From: Zygnema cylindricum
Taxonomy: Eukaryota; Streptophyta; Zygnematophyceae; Zygnematales; Zygnemataceae
Assembly (NCBI GenBank): GCA_037447655.1
Contig: JBBHKE010003506.1
Span: 94,585 to 158,584, forward strand
DNA: 64,000 nt
Direction of reading: 5' to 3'
Position 1 is the first letter of the stretch. Each line of letters begins with the position of its first letter. The translations under genes were made by a program, and so were the position numbers. Positions 1 through 11,870 of this stretch are shown one piece after another. A model generated the notes under the pieces. That model was not told where the DNA came from and ran no database searches. It worked only from the letters and a program-made list of their open reading frames with translations.

Positions 1-627
1 GAGGCTTCCCGGAAAATGCATCCTCCTCCAGCCAGGTCACTCTCAGCTGCAAATAAAGAGAAAGGGAAAAGGGAGAAGGGAAGTAGGGAGAAGGAAGAAG
101 GAAGAAGAGAGAAGGAAGAAGGAACAAGAAAGGAAAAAGTTGAAACATGATCGAAGTTCAAAGGACAAAAGGAATGCATGAAAATCCTAAAAAAGCTTAA
201 GCGAGAGCCAGATTACTCTGAGCTGCGGAGCAGGAGAAAGGAAAAAAGGGGGGGGGGGAGGGGGAGGGGGAGGGAGAGTGGGAGGAGAGGAGAAGGAGAA
301 GAGGGAAGAGAGAAACAGAAGCAACACTCAGAAAATAGAGAATGACAAAAAGGACCATTTCTGTACCTGATCATATACAATCCTCGAATTCAAATCGCTT
401 AAAACCGAATAAGCCTCATTCAACAACAAGGCCATATCGTGACCAATAGATCCTGCCACGTCAGGATGGCATCTTTTTTGGAGCCATCTGTAAGCCTGTT
501 TGATTTCCTTGGAGGACGATTTGGAGTCAACTCCTAAGAGCTCATAGTAATCATATCCGTGACTCGGAAGGTTGACTTTTGTTTGCGCCGCAGCGCAAGA
601 AACATTCAACGTCTTCTTTTTTGTCAT
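1..627 (-). CDS. J-domain (DnaJ-type) protein, probably plastid-targeted; 3' end outside the window
   Basis: Seen: the ORF starting at 627 contains a J-domain from about residue 25 (YDYYELLGV) to the RIVYDQ end, with the HPD motif at residues 54-56. The coding exon stops at 367 in a CAG/gtacag donor. The next acceptor (tttgcag) lies at 49-47, so exon 46-1 resumes in phase and reads LRVTWLEEDAFSGKP before the window ends; the intron is 47-366. Known: plant plastid proteins with this layout have a J-domain followed by a ferredoxin-like 4Fe-4S domain, and J-domains stimulate Hsp70 ATPase. The ferredoxin part would lie outside the window, so membership of that group is inference. Just upstream an ORF with transit-peptide character overlaps the start codon by ATGA in another frame (see 624-938). 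The annotated Met may therefore be internal to a longer, spliced N-terminus. Confidence 0.8.
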
Positions 628-938
628 CTTTCGAGAAAAGGCATGAAGGTGTTTGTTTCCGGTGGAAGTAAAAACATCTGAACCGTTGAAATGGTTTCTG
701 ATGATGTGTGATCTGGAAGCTTTTGAGGATTTGAAAATTGAAGATTTGACAATTGAAGTTTTGAGATTGGAGGATGGATAGTTGCAGGAGGAGGAAGAGA
801 GAAATATGACTCTTTTAAGACTGTCTGTTTTTGATTGGAATTCACAGATAGAAAGTTACAAATGTTAGATCCGGCAAATCGATGATTTTGTGATACCAGA
901 GCATTAGAAGAAGGGAGAGAGAGAATAATTTGTGCCAT
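624..938 (-). CDS. Transit-peptide-like ORF upstream of the J-domain
   Basis: Seen: 104 codons beginning MAQIILSLPSS, rich in Ser, Asn, Gln and Pro with almost no acidic residues near the start, as plastid transit peptides are. Its TGA overlaps the ATG of the J-domain ORF (ATGA) in a different frame. A TATA-like stretch (TATATAAT on the minus strand) lies about 35-45 bases upstream near 971-985. Inference: this is the 5' exon of the J-domain gene and a short intron or frameshift brings the frames together; I found no convincing GT..AG pair. Alternatives are an upstream ORF or a pseudogene break. Confidence 0.5.
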   Translation of the reverse strand: MAQIILSLPSSNALVSQNHRFAGSNICNFLSVNSNQKQTVLKESYFSLPPPATIHPPISKLQLSNLQFSNPQKLPDHTSSETISTVQMFLLPPETNTFMPFLER

Positions 939-2683
939 TGAGGATATTTTTAACAGATGGAAAACAAGGGAGGTGTATTATATATGATACAAAAGCTTAA
1001 TACAGTTTGCCAGTTTAATATTGACAAGAAAATCAAATACTGATAAAAAGTTTGTTACAAATGCTATAATCGATGGTATTTATTGAAACATTCAAAATGT
1101 CTGGGAGGAGAAAAAATAGAGACGGGTTATTTCTCTGCTGTAGAAGATAAAATAAGAAAGTTTTTTCTATCTGTTTGATTACTTGTTAAACACAATTATT
1201 AAACATAACTAATGACAAATCAGCCAGAGATCTGACATTATATCATGAAAAAAATAACAATTTATAAAAAATATATTCCTGCACAAGTTCTGGACGCCTG
1301 TCAAAAGACTTCAAATTTGAACAAAGTATTTAAACTTGGAAATTGATTTCATATGAGATATTCTTATTTGCAGGAAAGTACAACTATATATATAAAAAAA
1401 AAAGGACAGTGCCTGAGAAACCTCTCAAATGATGAAAGCTTAATACTACGAAAGGCACAAGTTTGAGATTCCTAATTATATAGATTACAAGCTTTTTAAC
1501 TTCACAGAAAAGTGCAAAACACAAAAGCAAATTGATGATTCGGCTACCAAGCTGGAAAGATTTTGAAACTTTAAAGCAAAAAGTGCAAAAAATGTCAGCA
1601 GGAAAACCACAGCTTCCTAACAGGTGGATGACGATGATTGCTTCAGATAACCAAACGTAAATGCTATAAATATCTTCAGCACAAAAGCGTTTACAAGTAG
1701 CAGGAGAAACTGGCGTTGGCCACGTGGACGCCATCCAATCGTCAATATCCTACCCTAGAACGTCGGTCAGCACAGATTATGTGGCTGAAACTTGGCAATC
1801 TGATCAGCCAGATTGCCACGTCCACCCCAAAGCGTTGGAGATGCGAGTTGGGAAGTAGGAAAGCACGAGAAACGAAACTGCGAGCCGGTTCCATGTGAGG
1901 TATCCACGTTTCCTCGAACGAAAACACGCTCAGCTGAAGCGTGAAAAACACATGGCAATATGCGATCCAGAATCTAGTCAAGCCTCGATAATTCAAAATT
2001 CGTACAGTTGTAGAGCATGGACACATGCATTCCCAACTCCAGGTCATGCCATGTCATGCACCATATTTTAGATGTGCCTCGCATCGCATATCGCAGGCTT
2101 TGAATATCGTACAAAAAAAAGCGGTACAGAATGTCGATACGATAAACGTAAAGGATTATAATGGATGAAATCGAAGAAACGTCGATGCAATACACTGCAC
2201 CGCATATCTTTAATAGTATTGAATAACTAATCTAGTGTTGTTACCGCTATTTTTTGTATAGGCGTCGAAATAATAAAAAAACCATTACCATGAATTTCGG
2301 CACTTAACGCCAATTTGTGTGTCGACATTTTAAATTAGGGAATTGATCATGGCAATTATTGTTTTGGTTGCGCACAGTCAGTTACGTCATTTTGTCAAAG
2401 ATTGTACGTTTAAAGTACACATTGGTACAAGGAAAGTACCGTTGAGTCAAAATTTTACGGTCAATCGGTTGGACAGCTTTGACTTTCAAAATATTGCTTC
2501 AACCGCTTAAAATTTTGCCGCGCTTGCGAACGTCGACCATCATAATAAAATCAACAATTCACACGGTCGGCTAAGGTTTACGGTAACAAAACTGTGGCAA
2601 CCACATGTAAATAAAAGTGTTGCGCACAGTCACTTTTTGTCTTTACGTGAGCTCCACAGTGAGAGCACATGCTGGATTTTAAC
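939..2683. other. Intergenic, no gene recognised
   Basis: AT-rich sequence without convincing coding potential. The short ORFs at 1384-2195 have no recognisable domain and overlap each other on both strands. The first 100 bases probably include the promoter of the divergent J-domain gene. Confidence 0.5.
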
Positions 2684-2686
2684 TTA

Positions 2687-3481
2687 GGGTAGCCTTCCAT
2701 CAAGCGTTCCCAGTAATCGTACGGTCACGTTTACTGGCAGTAATATTTGTAACACCTTTCCATCAAGTCGTGTCAACGAGGCAAAAATTGCTTACGTGTT
2801 GGATTGCGATTGGTACCACGTAGGATCTTGTTGAGCCGGAAGAGAATAATGAAAGTTTTGAAAAGTACAAAATCTCAACTGCGTATCTATACGGGCGGAT
2901 GCCGATTAAAATATCTAGTAGCCTCGCGCTAACGTACAATCAAAATGTTATTGTATCTGTCGTTGTACCAACCGCCACGAAAACTGTTGCAAAATGAAAA
3001 TTTGTACAAATGTCCATTCTAATGGGAAAATGGAGGAGATCGCGGTGTACTGTAATGAACTTGATTATGCACATTTATAAAAGAGGCGTGACAAGATGTC
3101 CTACAACCATGATTTTGTCGTTGAACATGATGGCTTTGATGTTAGAAGGTACACGCCATTTGCCACATGTAAGTTTATAACTTCACGTCAGTTGTGGATC
3201 AACTCGAACTTTTACAAGTGGACCAATACACACGTCCAGTAAGCGCAAAGTGTTGTCCTTCTGATGACAGTAGGAGGAGACTCGTCAGGTACTACATATA
3301 AGGGGCGTTTGCGTCGAAAATTCAAAATCGGACGGTGGAAGTTTTCGCCAAATTTTTTGGAGAATCTTAACGAATTTCTGGTAAACATCTTTTGTAAAAA
3401 AAAAAAAAACAGTACGGTTTAGTAGGAAAAGTTAGTTTCTCCAGTAAACATCCCCACTTTTCGCCTGATGGAAGGTTACCC
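2687..3481. mobile_element. PIF/Harbinger-like non-autonomous DNA element
   Basis: Seen: the left end GGGTAGCCTTCCATCAAGCG and the right end, reversed GGGTAACCTTCCATCAGGCG, are 20-bp terminal inverted repeats with two mismatches. Both ends are flanked by TTA (2684-2686 and 3482-3484). Known: a TTA/TAA target duplication with GGG-initial termini is typical of PIF/Harbinger and Tourist elements. The 795-bp interior has no transposase ORF. Confidence 0.75.
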
Positions 3482-3815
3482 TTAGCCAAATTGAAATTTA
3501 ATCTTCAAGCGTTACATTGAACTTAGATGCAAATTGGAACGAAACCTCTCAAAACTGAAGTATTATAAGTCTTGTATGGAAATATTAAAACGCACGAAAC
3601 GGAATAAACTTTGTACACTATAATACAACTGTAATAGGATCTCCTACCTCTCAGAAAATCCCATTACTACAACCAATATTAACCACACATTCCACACATT
3701 GGAAAAATACACATCCACATTGGAAAGCACTCACATAAGGATAAACTATAAATTAGAAGATGCTTCTGTCCACATAACATTAGCTTGGTGTCTTGCCCTC
3801 GTGGCTCAACCCTTC

Positions 3816-3907
3816 TTTTTAAAGTGTTTTCCACTACCCTCCATTCTTAATAATTCTCTTATTTTTAAAGTGTTTTCCACTACCCTCCACTCTTAATAAT
3901 TCTATCT
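3816..3907. repeat. 46-bp tandem duplication
   Basis: Two adjacent units starting tttttaaagtgttttccac differ at only a few positions. Flanking sequence to 4800 is AT-rich with nothing recognisable. Confidence 0.8.
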
Positions 3908-4887
3908 CTTAACTACCAAAACACTACTTAGTTTGTAAGAGATTTCAATGCCAAAATGCCAATGCTCCAATTTGGTTTTAATCGCTCAAGACCAAGATCA
4001 GTCAAAATTTCCACCAACTTTTCCCAAAGGAAAATATGTCTACTCTTCTCTTAAACTTCACTATTTATCCATCATCGCCCTAGACTCGCCAGGCCAGAGT
4101 CAACGCTTCGTTGAACAGGTTTTACTGGGCCAATCATTAATCAGCTAAGACTCAGACTGACCAATACAAAAACGTGCGAAATCTCTTACTAACTACGTAG
4201 CATTTACTAACCAATCAAACGTTACGTTTCACTACATAACATTTACGTGCAAAAGTGCGCGCCAAACGAAACGCGACTTCGCACGAACGTGCGTCGCAAA
4301 TTTTGCACGTTAAACTACCTACGAAATTCCATTAAGTGAAAGCGACGGTTCGTACTAAAAATTGTACGAAACGAACCATTGTGTGCACTAAACGACTAAA
4401 TGTTTCATTAGTACTTTATGAAACGTACACGCCAAATTTCAGTACTAATTTGACCCTTAACACGTTTTATGATACCCACTTGTTAATTTGACCGCGCGCT
4501 GTCACCTAAATTCACCCATCGCTATTTCTTTTGAATTATAACTCCAAATCGCGTGATTCTTTTGCGGACGTCTACCAAATTCATAACTTTATTTTCCTAA
4601 CCTTTAAATATCCATTTACAACCAAGTTCGATCCACTATTATTGTTACATAATCCCCTCGTTATTTTTAACTAACCTTAGGTAAAACACATTTCATTCTC
4701 AAGACGGAACTTCTATATTATTATCCCTCCAATACTATTGTAAAAACTCCGGTCTCTTATCTTCTAAATTTAACTCATCTTCTAGCCTTCCTAGATAATG
4801 CACTTGCCAGAATATAGTATTGTCGACCTTAAACTGTTGACCAACCCAATCTATTACCCATCTGTGAACCTCAGGTTCTATAATTAT

Positions 4888-5580
4888 TCAGGGATCCAAT
4901 TCGAATTCTCCTTCAGTTGGTCGAAGATTTGCTGGTTTCAGCTGACTAATGTGTATTACTGGATTAATTTTTGTTGAAGGCGAAAAGTCCAATTTGGCAG
5001 CAATTGACGATATCATCTTGATTACAGTAGATGGTCCAATATACTTAGGAGTGAATTTCCCCGTAGGATCCGATTGTCCCTCGATCTTACACTTGTAATG
5101 AGTTGTAGAAAGCCAAATTTTGTTACTTGCGCTTACCACCCAATCACCCCGTTTGCCGTTAGCATTTAACTCTTGCCTCCTTTTTGCCTCCACTCATGCA
5201 TCCCGTACTGTTTTCCAAACTGTATGAATGTATTCCCAAAACTCTGTTCTCGAATTTCTACTCTCTTGAGTGACCCCTGTTATTAAGTCTAATGCTTCTC
5301 TAGGTTGGTATCTGTATGCAACTTAAAACGGTGAGAATGTTGTACTAGCATGTTTACATGAATTGTATGCAAATTCCATCGATGGCAGTTTAGATTCCCA
5401 TGTGTTCTAAACTCCAATGCAAACAGTCTTAAGCATTTCTTCCAGTGTACGGTTAAACATTTCTGTCTGTCCATCCATCTCAAGATGATAAGAGGTATTG
5501 ATTTTTAATTCAGTGCCTAAATTTTGCTGCAATTCTTTCCAAAATGCCAACGTAAATTTAGAATTTGTATCACTGACGCA
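4888..5580 (-). pseudogene. Ty3/gypsy integrase relic
   Basis: Seen on the minus strand: from 5580 the reading SDTNSKFTLAFWKELQ, then the integrase hallmark DGQTE followed by MFNRTLEEML, interrupted by stops (for example after CIGV and after TTFSPF). After a frame change comes the C-terminal region with WLSTTHYKCK, PKYIGPSTVIK and INPVIHISQLKP, ending near 4888. Known: these are the catalytic-core and C-terminal regions of Ty3/gypsy integrases, the last stretch preceding a chromodomain in many plant elements. No reverse transcriptase or LTR is visible; the 5' side ends abruptly near 5580. It is of a different subgroup from the element at 44.8-54.7 kb, whose C-terminal reads APCHLL. Confidence 0.85.
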
Positions 5581-5652
5581 GTTTGCAGGTTTTTCCCGTT
5601 AAATGAGGAGTAAAAAAATAAACTTTTTAAAGTTTTATCACACTCTCCGCTA

Positions 5653-5850
5653 CATCGCGAATCGTTATTAGCGTTGAGAAATTAGTAGTGTAAAGAAAAA
5701 ATTAACGTCATTCATTCTAATTTAGTGCCAGAGACGTGGCAGATTATTGTCCACGTCCTTAAATAGTGTCGTTTATTCTATTTAAGGTATTAATGTCAAA
5801 ATTTTGAGGTGCCGATATATAGTTCATAACGCTAATAACGATTCACGGTG
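5653..5850. mobile_element. TA-flanked MITE, copy 1
   Basis: Inverted ends related to CACCGTGAATCGTTATTAGC, flanked by TA on both sides. The interior has tttagtgccagagacgtggc, which recurs inverted in the copy at 31655-31826. TA duplication and AT-rich interior suggest a Tc1/mariner-derived (Stowaway-like) element. Confidence 0.65.
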
Positions 5851-5980
5851 TAGTATCGGAACTTCTTCACTAACTGGTAGTCCAGACGTTCACCTTGAGG
5901 TACACTGCGCACTTGACGTATCCGAGTTCGAATGCCACGAAGGCAAAATTTTATGAAATTTCGTTTGTCCGAGCCTATTT

Positions 5981-6084
5981 GACAGACAGACATGGCCGAG
6001 GATAGTAAAAAGCTAGGGAGGGAGGAGGATCTGACAGACAGACATGGCCGAGGATAGTAAAAAGCCTGGGAGGGAAGAGGGTAG
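5981..6084. repeat. 52-bp tandem duplication
   Basis: The sequence beginning gacagacagacatggccgag occurs at 5981 and again at 6033, with a few differences toward the end of the unit. Confidence 0.8.
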
Positions 6085-6119
6085 GGTATGGGGAAGCGGC
6101 TTCCTCGCAGTTTCGTTTT

Positions 6120-6530
6120 CAATGTTCCATGGCGTCTTCTTTAAAAAAAATTTGAAGAAGACGCCCGTACAAATTTCAAACTGAATGCGCGAAATTATTG
6201 TGATGTTCAACGTCTCATTTCAAAATTGTCCGTACATTTTCGATTATATAACGTATAGTTTCCGTGGTATTCTTGTTCAGTTGACTGAACAGAAAGTACC
6301 AATAACTACGACGCATATTTCCCGTTATATTCCGTACATATACGTAAAAAAATGTGCAGTTACAGTGATTTGTTTACAGGTTCCCGTAAATTTTCAGTTT
6401 TTCAGTTTACAGTACACATTTCTTTTACGATTTTTTCAAAAGTCAAGAATTATACGTTTCAATCGGAAAAAAAGGAAAAAATCGCGCGATTTGAACAACT
6501 ATAGTTATAATCATAGTTAAAAAGTAGGTG
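6120..6530. repeat. Diverged copy of the repeat at 7139 and 11914
   Basis: The series gaagaagacgcc, a stretch rich in tccgtac, a ttgttcag..gactgaacag palindrome, and ttcagtttacagtac follows the same order as in 7139-7510 and 11914-12285, at clearly lower identity. No coding potential is recognised. Confidence 0.55.
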
Positions 6531-6564
6531 AGAGTAGGCCCATACAATATGCCTATTGTATGTA

Positions 6565-9500
6565 AATCATAGTTGTTCAAAACGTATTTTACGCACGTTT
6601 CGAAAGCGTGTACAATACGTAGAAACTGGAGAGGTCGATTTGAAAAAAACGATAATTATTTTTTTTCGTACAAATCCGTACATTTAAAAAAAAATGAATT
6701 GAACATGTACCGCAGTATGTACGCTTTCCGTTAAACGAGCGGTGAAAAACATTATTTAGATATATTATTATCACACTCAACACATGCATTGAAACATCTA
6801 CATCAAGTTGTTAAGGACGTCTCTACCGGTACGTAGTACACAGGCGCAGGTTCAATTCCTTCGAAACGCAAGCAGCCATGGCCTTCTTTCTCTACCTCTC
6901 CGATAGCAAGCAACTTAAAAAAAACAAAGTTCAGGCCATATGCAGATTCAATTTTTCATCATTCAACATTGCACGACGTAACACATTGATAAAACAAAAC
7001 AAAAACAATCACATTAGAACAAAAACAATATATATTTATGTCCTTTAACTATTTTTACTCTAAATCGTCTTCCCTTCTTGCCGTGGCGTCGGTAATGGCG
7101 TCTTCTGTGATTTTTCGCGTTCAGTTGTTCAAGTAATAATGGCGGCTTCTTTTCGAAATTTGAAGAAGACGCCAGAACAAAATTTGAACTCACGGCGCTC
7201 AAATAGTGTGACGCCGCAACGTCTCTTTTTGGAAATATTTGTAGACGTCACATTATTTTCCCGTACAATCCATGTACATTCTGTTCGGTTTACTGAACAA
7301 AAAGTACGGATACGTGCATCGATTTTTTTTTTGTAAACTACCGTACAGTTTCCGTAAATAATCTAACAGTTACAGTATTTTGTTTATTATTTTCCGTAAT
7401 ATGTCAGTTACAGTTTACAGTAGACGTTTTTTTGCGTATTTTTCAAAAGTCACGTACAATACGTAGAAACTGGAAAAATTGGAAAAAACCCGCGTATTGA
7501 ACAACTAGGATGTAAATTGTAAAACATACAATATGACCTTAAGACCCGTATTGTATTCGGACCTATTCGAACCAATTAAAACATTCAGACCAAAAATTGG
7601 ACCAATTAAAACATTCGGACCAAAATTTTTTATTTACACCGTCAGATTCGGTCGCTGATCAAATTAGCGATCTAAGAAGATCACATGGAAAGCCTATAAC
7701 ACAACTTACGATAAAGGCGCCGACCAAAGGCCTAACATAAAAAACGCCTACTTTTGAACTATACTTCTATTCTGGCGCTTGGAGACAAAAACCCATTTTT
7801 TCTGCTTTTGCCCCGATTTAAGATCGACGCGTGTGACAGAGGTTAGGAGTTAGGACAGTTCAATATGTACGATCGTGTCGAAGTTCGCAAAATGCTTTCA
7901 TATTTTGTCGGTGGTCACCCACTGTACTTTATTTGTAATGGTGGAAAAAACTGTAACTCATCCAAAAATTGGTAGGCTATGACATGCTTTGAGTATTTTG
8001 TGATTTTGTCATGCCCCCATGTCTGGATAGTCATAACTTCTTCAAGTTCATAGACGAGCAATTTCATCTTTTCATGCTGCGTTCATTAGGCTTAACTGGT
8101 GTATAGTACATAACTGTACGAAATCGTACAATCGTACATTACATGTTGTTATTTTCATACTTTATCGTACTTGTTGAGCCAACCCTAAAACGCTTCATCT
8201 TTCCTCCGACCTTCCTATTTCTCCAGGGGATTCCCATGGAGGCTCCTCGTCCTCCTTCCCCTCTCATTCCCTCTAGCTCGTCTTTGACACGTGCACCTCA
8301 TTCGCAAACAGAAGGGTCGGTAAGGAGTGGTTCTCCTCCTCCTCCCGCCCATGCCACGTGGCTTTCCCAGGCACTGCCACGTCAGATTTCTTCTCAGAAT
8401 CCATGGCCTAATCCTCCTCGTTCCTCCACTGCTCCTTCTGGAAGCTTTAGTGGACGGAGAGAAGAAGGAGAGATCTCCAGGAAGGAGGCAATTTCAGGAA
8501 GTATGAGTGGTAACTACATTCAAACAAGAGATAATTCCCTTTTAGGAAGAGGACCCTCTCTCTCTCCCTCGCCCTCTCCTGCTTATTCGTATTCTATCCC
8601 TCATTCTCGGTCTTCTCTCCCTTTGGAAACTCTCTTACAAAGAGTAAAAAATAACCATCCCAGTCAGGAACCCGGGGGAGATTCTAAACCTATGCAAGTT
8701 TATGGAGGCAGGTTTAGTTTTGGAAACAGTCAAGGAAATGAGGAGGGAGGGGGAAGGAGAGAGGAAGATCAGCCTGGCTACCATTCTGAACCTAATTACA
8801 ATCGTAACTTCAACAACCCTAATTTGAACCCACATGTAAACCCTAAACTTAACCCTAATCTGAACCATGCATTTAACCCTAATTTGAGCTCCAATGCAAC
8901 CCCTGACATGCATGGCCTCTCTAATCTTAACCCAAATCCTAACCCTAAACCTAACCCTAAAATTAACCCTAAATCTAACTTGAACGCTAACCTAAACTCT
9001 AACCCTAACCCTGACACTAATTTTGGCAATGCAAATCTAAACAACCGCGGTGGAGTCGATCATTTTTTCGAAGGAAGCCGACGTAATAGCCATACATCTG
9101 AAGGTACCCACGACTTTTTTACGAATAATGGAGGAAATATAAGGGAGATGAGTAGAGAAAAAATGGAGGAGATAGGAAAGAGAAGCCATGGAGGAGGAGG
9201 AGGAGGAGGAGGAGGAGGAGGAGGAGGAGGAGGAGGAGGAGGAGGAGGAGGCGGAGGGGGAGGAGGACCTTCATCTGGAAGGATGACGTCAGCGCCTTTG
9301 GTGGATAGTGGGTCATCAGAAAATTTAAGATCGGTTTTGGGGAGGAGTAGAGAGGCTTCTCCTGGAAACTATGGTTTCTCTTATAGGTCAATTTTAGGAG
9401 GTTTAGGGGAGGGAACAGGGTTCAGAGAATCTGGTTTAGAGAGAGGACATATAAAAGAGGTTATGGAAACCGAACGGGACCTTTCTTTCGGTATCGATCA

Positions 9501-9985
9501 TTCGAGATCGCTCTCAAGGTCTAGAGTTTCAGGTATGTTTTTTAAACTTTTATTTTTTATTAATTCAAGTAATTGCCAAAAAAAAAAAACTTAGAATTTT
9601 TTTTTGTTGCTTGGAGCTTTACTCACGCGTCTTTTAACTTGTTTTCGACCAGTCGAAAGGTAATGATCCCATCTTTCGATGGTGATGTCACGATTGAAAA
9701 TCATAAAATTCTTTGATGAGAAAAAGGACTTTTTGAGTGACCATAAAATGTCTAACACTAGAGCGGTTGGCAGTGTAGGCTTCTTGCTTGACATCAAATC
9801 CTTATCCTGTTATCATAAACCCAAGAAGACAAAAAAAAAAAAAAAAAAGTCGAAACGTGAAGAGTGGGAAAAATTTGAGCTGATTTTTGACCGTTTCTGG
9901 CCCGTTTGTCAGGATCCGAGCATTCTGGACAAGCTTTTGTCGTTTCTGGCCTTAAACCCCGATCCAGGGAGACGTCTCCCCCGGG
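6565..9985 (+). repeat. Segmental duplication, copy A
   Basis: Nearly identical to 10725-14718. Homology begins near catagttgttcaa (about 6568 and 10731) and ends after the shared gtctcccccggga near 9985 and 14718. Copy B is longer upstream because it has extra units of a roughly 290-bp repeat, and shorter in the glycine codon run. Promoter, exon 1, intron 1 and the first bases of exon 2 of the large gene are included. Confidence 0.9.
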
Positions 9986-10016
9986 ACTTTCACCTACTTT
10001 TGAACTATGGTCTTAA
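8236..10016 (+). pseudogene. Truncated 5' duplicate of the large low-complexity gene
   Basis: Seen: exon 1 (8236-9532) and intron (9533-9912, GT..AG) match copy B closely. Exon 2 starts at 9913 in phase, but homology ends near 9985. Nine unrelated codons then run into TAA at 10014-10016, giving a predicted product of 466 residues. The start was set at the ATG in cccATGG, 31 codons inside a longer open frame, as in copy B. Relative to copy B the protein has about ten substitutions and a longer glycine run (about 27 versus 14). Because the upstream region is duplicated too, it could be transcribed. Its reading frame is intact, so truncation is the only clear defect. Function unknown. Confidence 0.7.
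9203..9268 (+). repeat. GGA codon run in copy A
   Basis: An almost pure GGA microsatellite encoding about 27 glycines; the corresponding tract in copy B (about 13961-14000) encodes about 14. Confidence 0.85.
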
Positions 10017-10042
10017 CTCCCATTTGTAAAAAGAAAGCAGTA

Positions 10043-10088
10043 CACCATGCATCGCTATTAGTGTTAGCAATAACAGCGACACACGGTG
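10043..10088. mobile_element. Minimal TA-flanked palindromic MITE remnant
   Basis: The 46-bp segment between two TA dinucleotides consists almost only of the two inverted ends (caccatgcatcgctatta and its mate), as in the larger copies at 30218 and 39022. It lies just after the break that truncates copy A. Confidence 0.6.
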
Positions 10089-11005
10089 TACTTTCCAAAA
10101 TGGGCGTAAATCAGAAATTAAATGAAGTTACGAGTGGGATACATGCGCCTTGGTTACATCGGAAGGTTTTGAGTCCGGAAGCTCTTGACAACACGTGGCC
10201 TGATTTGAGTCGCTCATTGCTTGAGTGTTTAAACCTATAGGTCAAATGTGCGAAAACAATTGAAAATGTTACATGTGGTCACTCCTCCATCACACGTACT
10301 ATACCCTAAAAAGTAAAACTATGACATACGCTTAATAGTATAGAGTAACCGTGCATATAGCGGTTCCAACTGATTTTGCACATTTGAATATGGTTCAAAG
10401 ACGTGGCGAGCAGATAGGTCTGCACGTGCAGGTAGTAATTTTGAAGTCACAGCAAAAGACAAAAAAAAAAGACGGACGAACAAAAAGCAATCTTAGGGTG
10501 ATGTCTGAACTTCGACAGTAGAGATGCTGGCCGATCTCGTTCGTGGACTGACGTGGATTTCCATTTTGCATTCTGTTCTTGTCCTATGAGCATGTAGCAG
10601 ATTTCTTAACGGCAATTCCAACGCCAGACTGGGTTAAGACTGGGGGGATGGACAATGAAATTTTTAGCAGGATCGGAACAAGGGAGTACGCCCAAAAAAC
10701 GACAGGTATCGACATATGAATGATAATCATAGTTGTTCAACACGTATTTTACGCACGTTTCGAACGGGCGTACAATACGTATAAACTGGAGAGGTCGATT
10801 TGAAAAAAACGTTAATGATTTTTTTTTTGTACAAATCCGTACATTTTAAAAGAATTGAATTGAACATGTACCGCAGTATGTACGCTTTCCGTTAAATGAG
10901 CGGTGAAAAACATTATGTAACTATATTATTATCACACTCTACATATGTATCTAAACGTCTACATCAACTGGTTAGACGTGACTACCGGAATGTAGTAGTA
11001 GACGC

Positions 11006-11870
11006 ACTCAGGCGCAGGTTTAATTCCTACGAATCGCATATTTATTATAATAAACTTGCCTGTCCATCACAGACGGGCAGCCATGGCCATCTTTCTCTAC
11101 CTCTCCGAGAGCATGCAACTTCCAAAAAAACAAAGTTCAGGCCATATGCAGATTCAATTTTTCATCATTCAACATTGCACGACGTAACACATTGAAAAAA
11201 CAAAACAAAAACAATCACATTAAAACAAAAAAAATATACATTTATGTCCTTTAACTATTTTTACTCTAAATCTTCTTCCCTTCTTGCCGTGGCGTCGGTA
11301 CAGGCGCAGGTTCAATTCCTACGAATCGCATATTTATTATAATAAACTTGCTTGTCCATCACAGACGGGCAGCCATGGCCTTCTTTCTCTACCTCTCCGA
11401 GAGCATGCAACTTTCAAAAAAACAAAGTTCAGGCCATATGCAGATTCAATTTTTCATCATTCAACATTGCACGACGTAACACATTGATAAAACAAAACAA
11501 AAACAATCACATTAGAACAAAAAAAATGTACATTTATGTCCTTTAACTATTTTTACTCTAAATCTTCTTCCCTTCTTGCCGTGGCGTCGGTAATGGCGTC
11601 TTCTGTGATTTTTCTTATAATAAACTTGCCTGTCCATCACAGACAGGCAGCCATGTCCTTCTTTCTCTACCTCTCCGAGAGCATGCAACTTTCAAAAAAA
11701 CAAAGTTCAGGCCATATGCAGATTCAATTTTTCATCATTCAACATTGCACGACGTAGCACATTGATAAAACAAAACAAAAACAATCACATTAGAACAAAA
11801 AAAATATACATTTATGTCCTTTAACTATTTTTACTCTAAATCTTCTTCCCTTCTTGCCGTGGCGTCGGTA
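11006..11870. repeat. Three direct repeats of about 290 bp
   Basis: Units start near 11006, 11300 and 11616; the third is partial at its left end. Each contains gcagccatggcc, ctctacctctccgagagcatg, a cDNA-like stretch around gccatatgcagattcaattt, and cttcttcccttcttgccgtg. Copy A has a single unit at about 6840-7100. The spacers are far too long for a CRISPR array. Confidence 0.85.

Noticed and set aside
1384-2195. Cluster of short ORFs downstream of the J-domain gene promoter
   Set aside because: No domain, overlapping on both strands, AT-rich composition.
8635-9391. Minus-strand ORFs opposite the large gene and its duplicate
   Set aside because: Mirror readings of repetitive coding sequence; the Leu run mirrors the glycine codons.
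11006-11870. CRISPR-like direct repeats
   Set aside because: Units are about 290 bp with no short spacers, in a eukaryotic intron-bearing genome.
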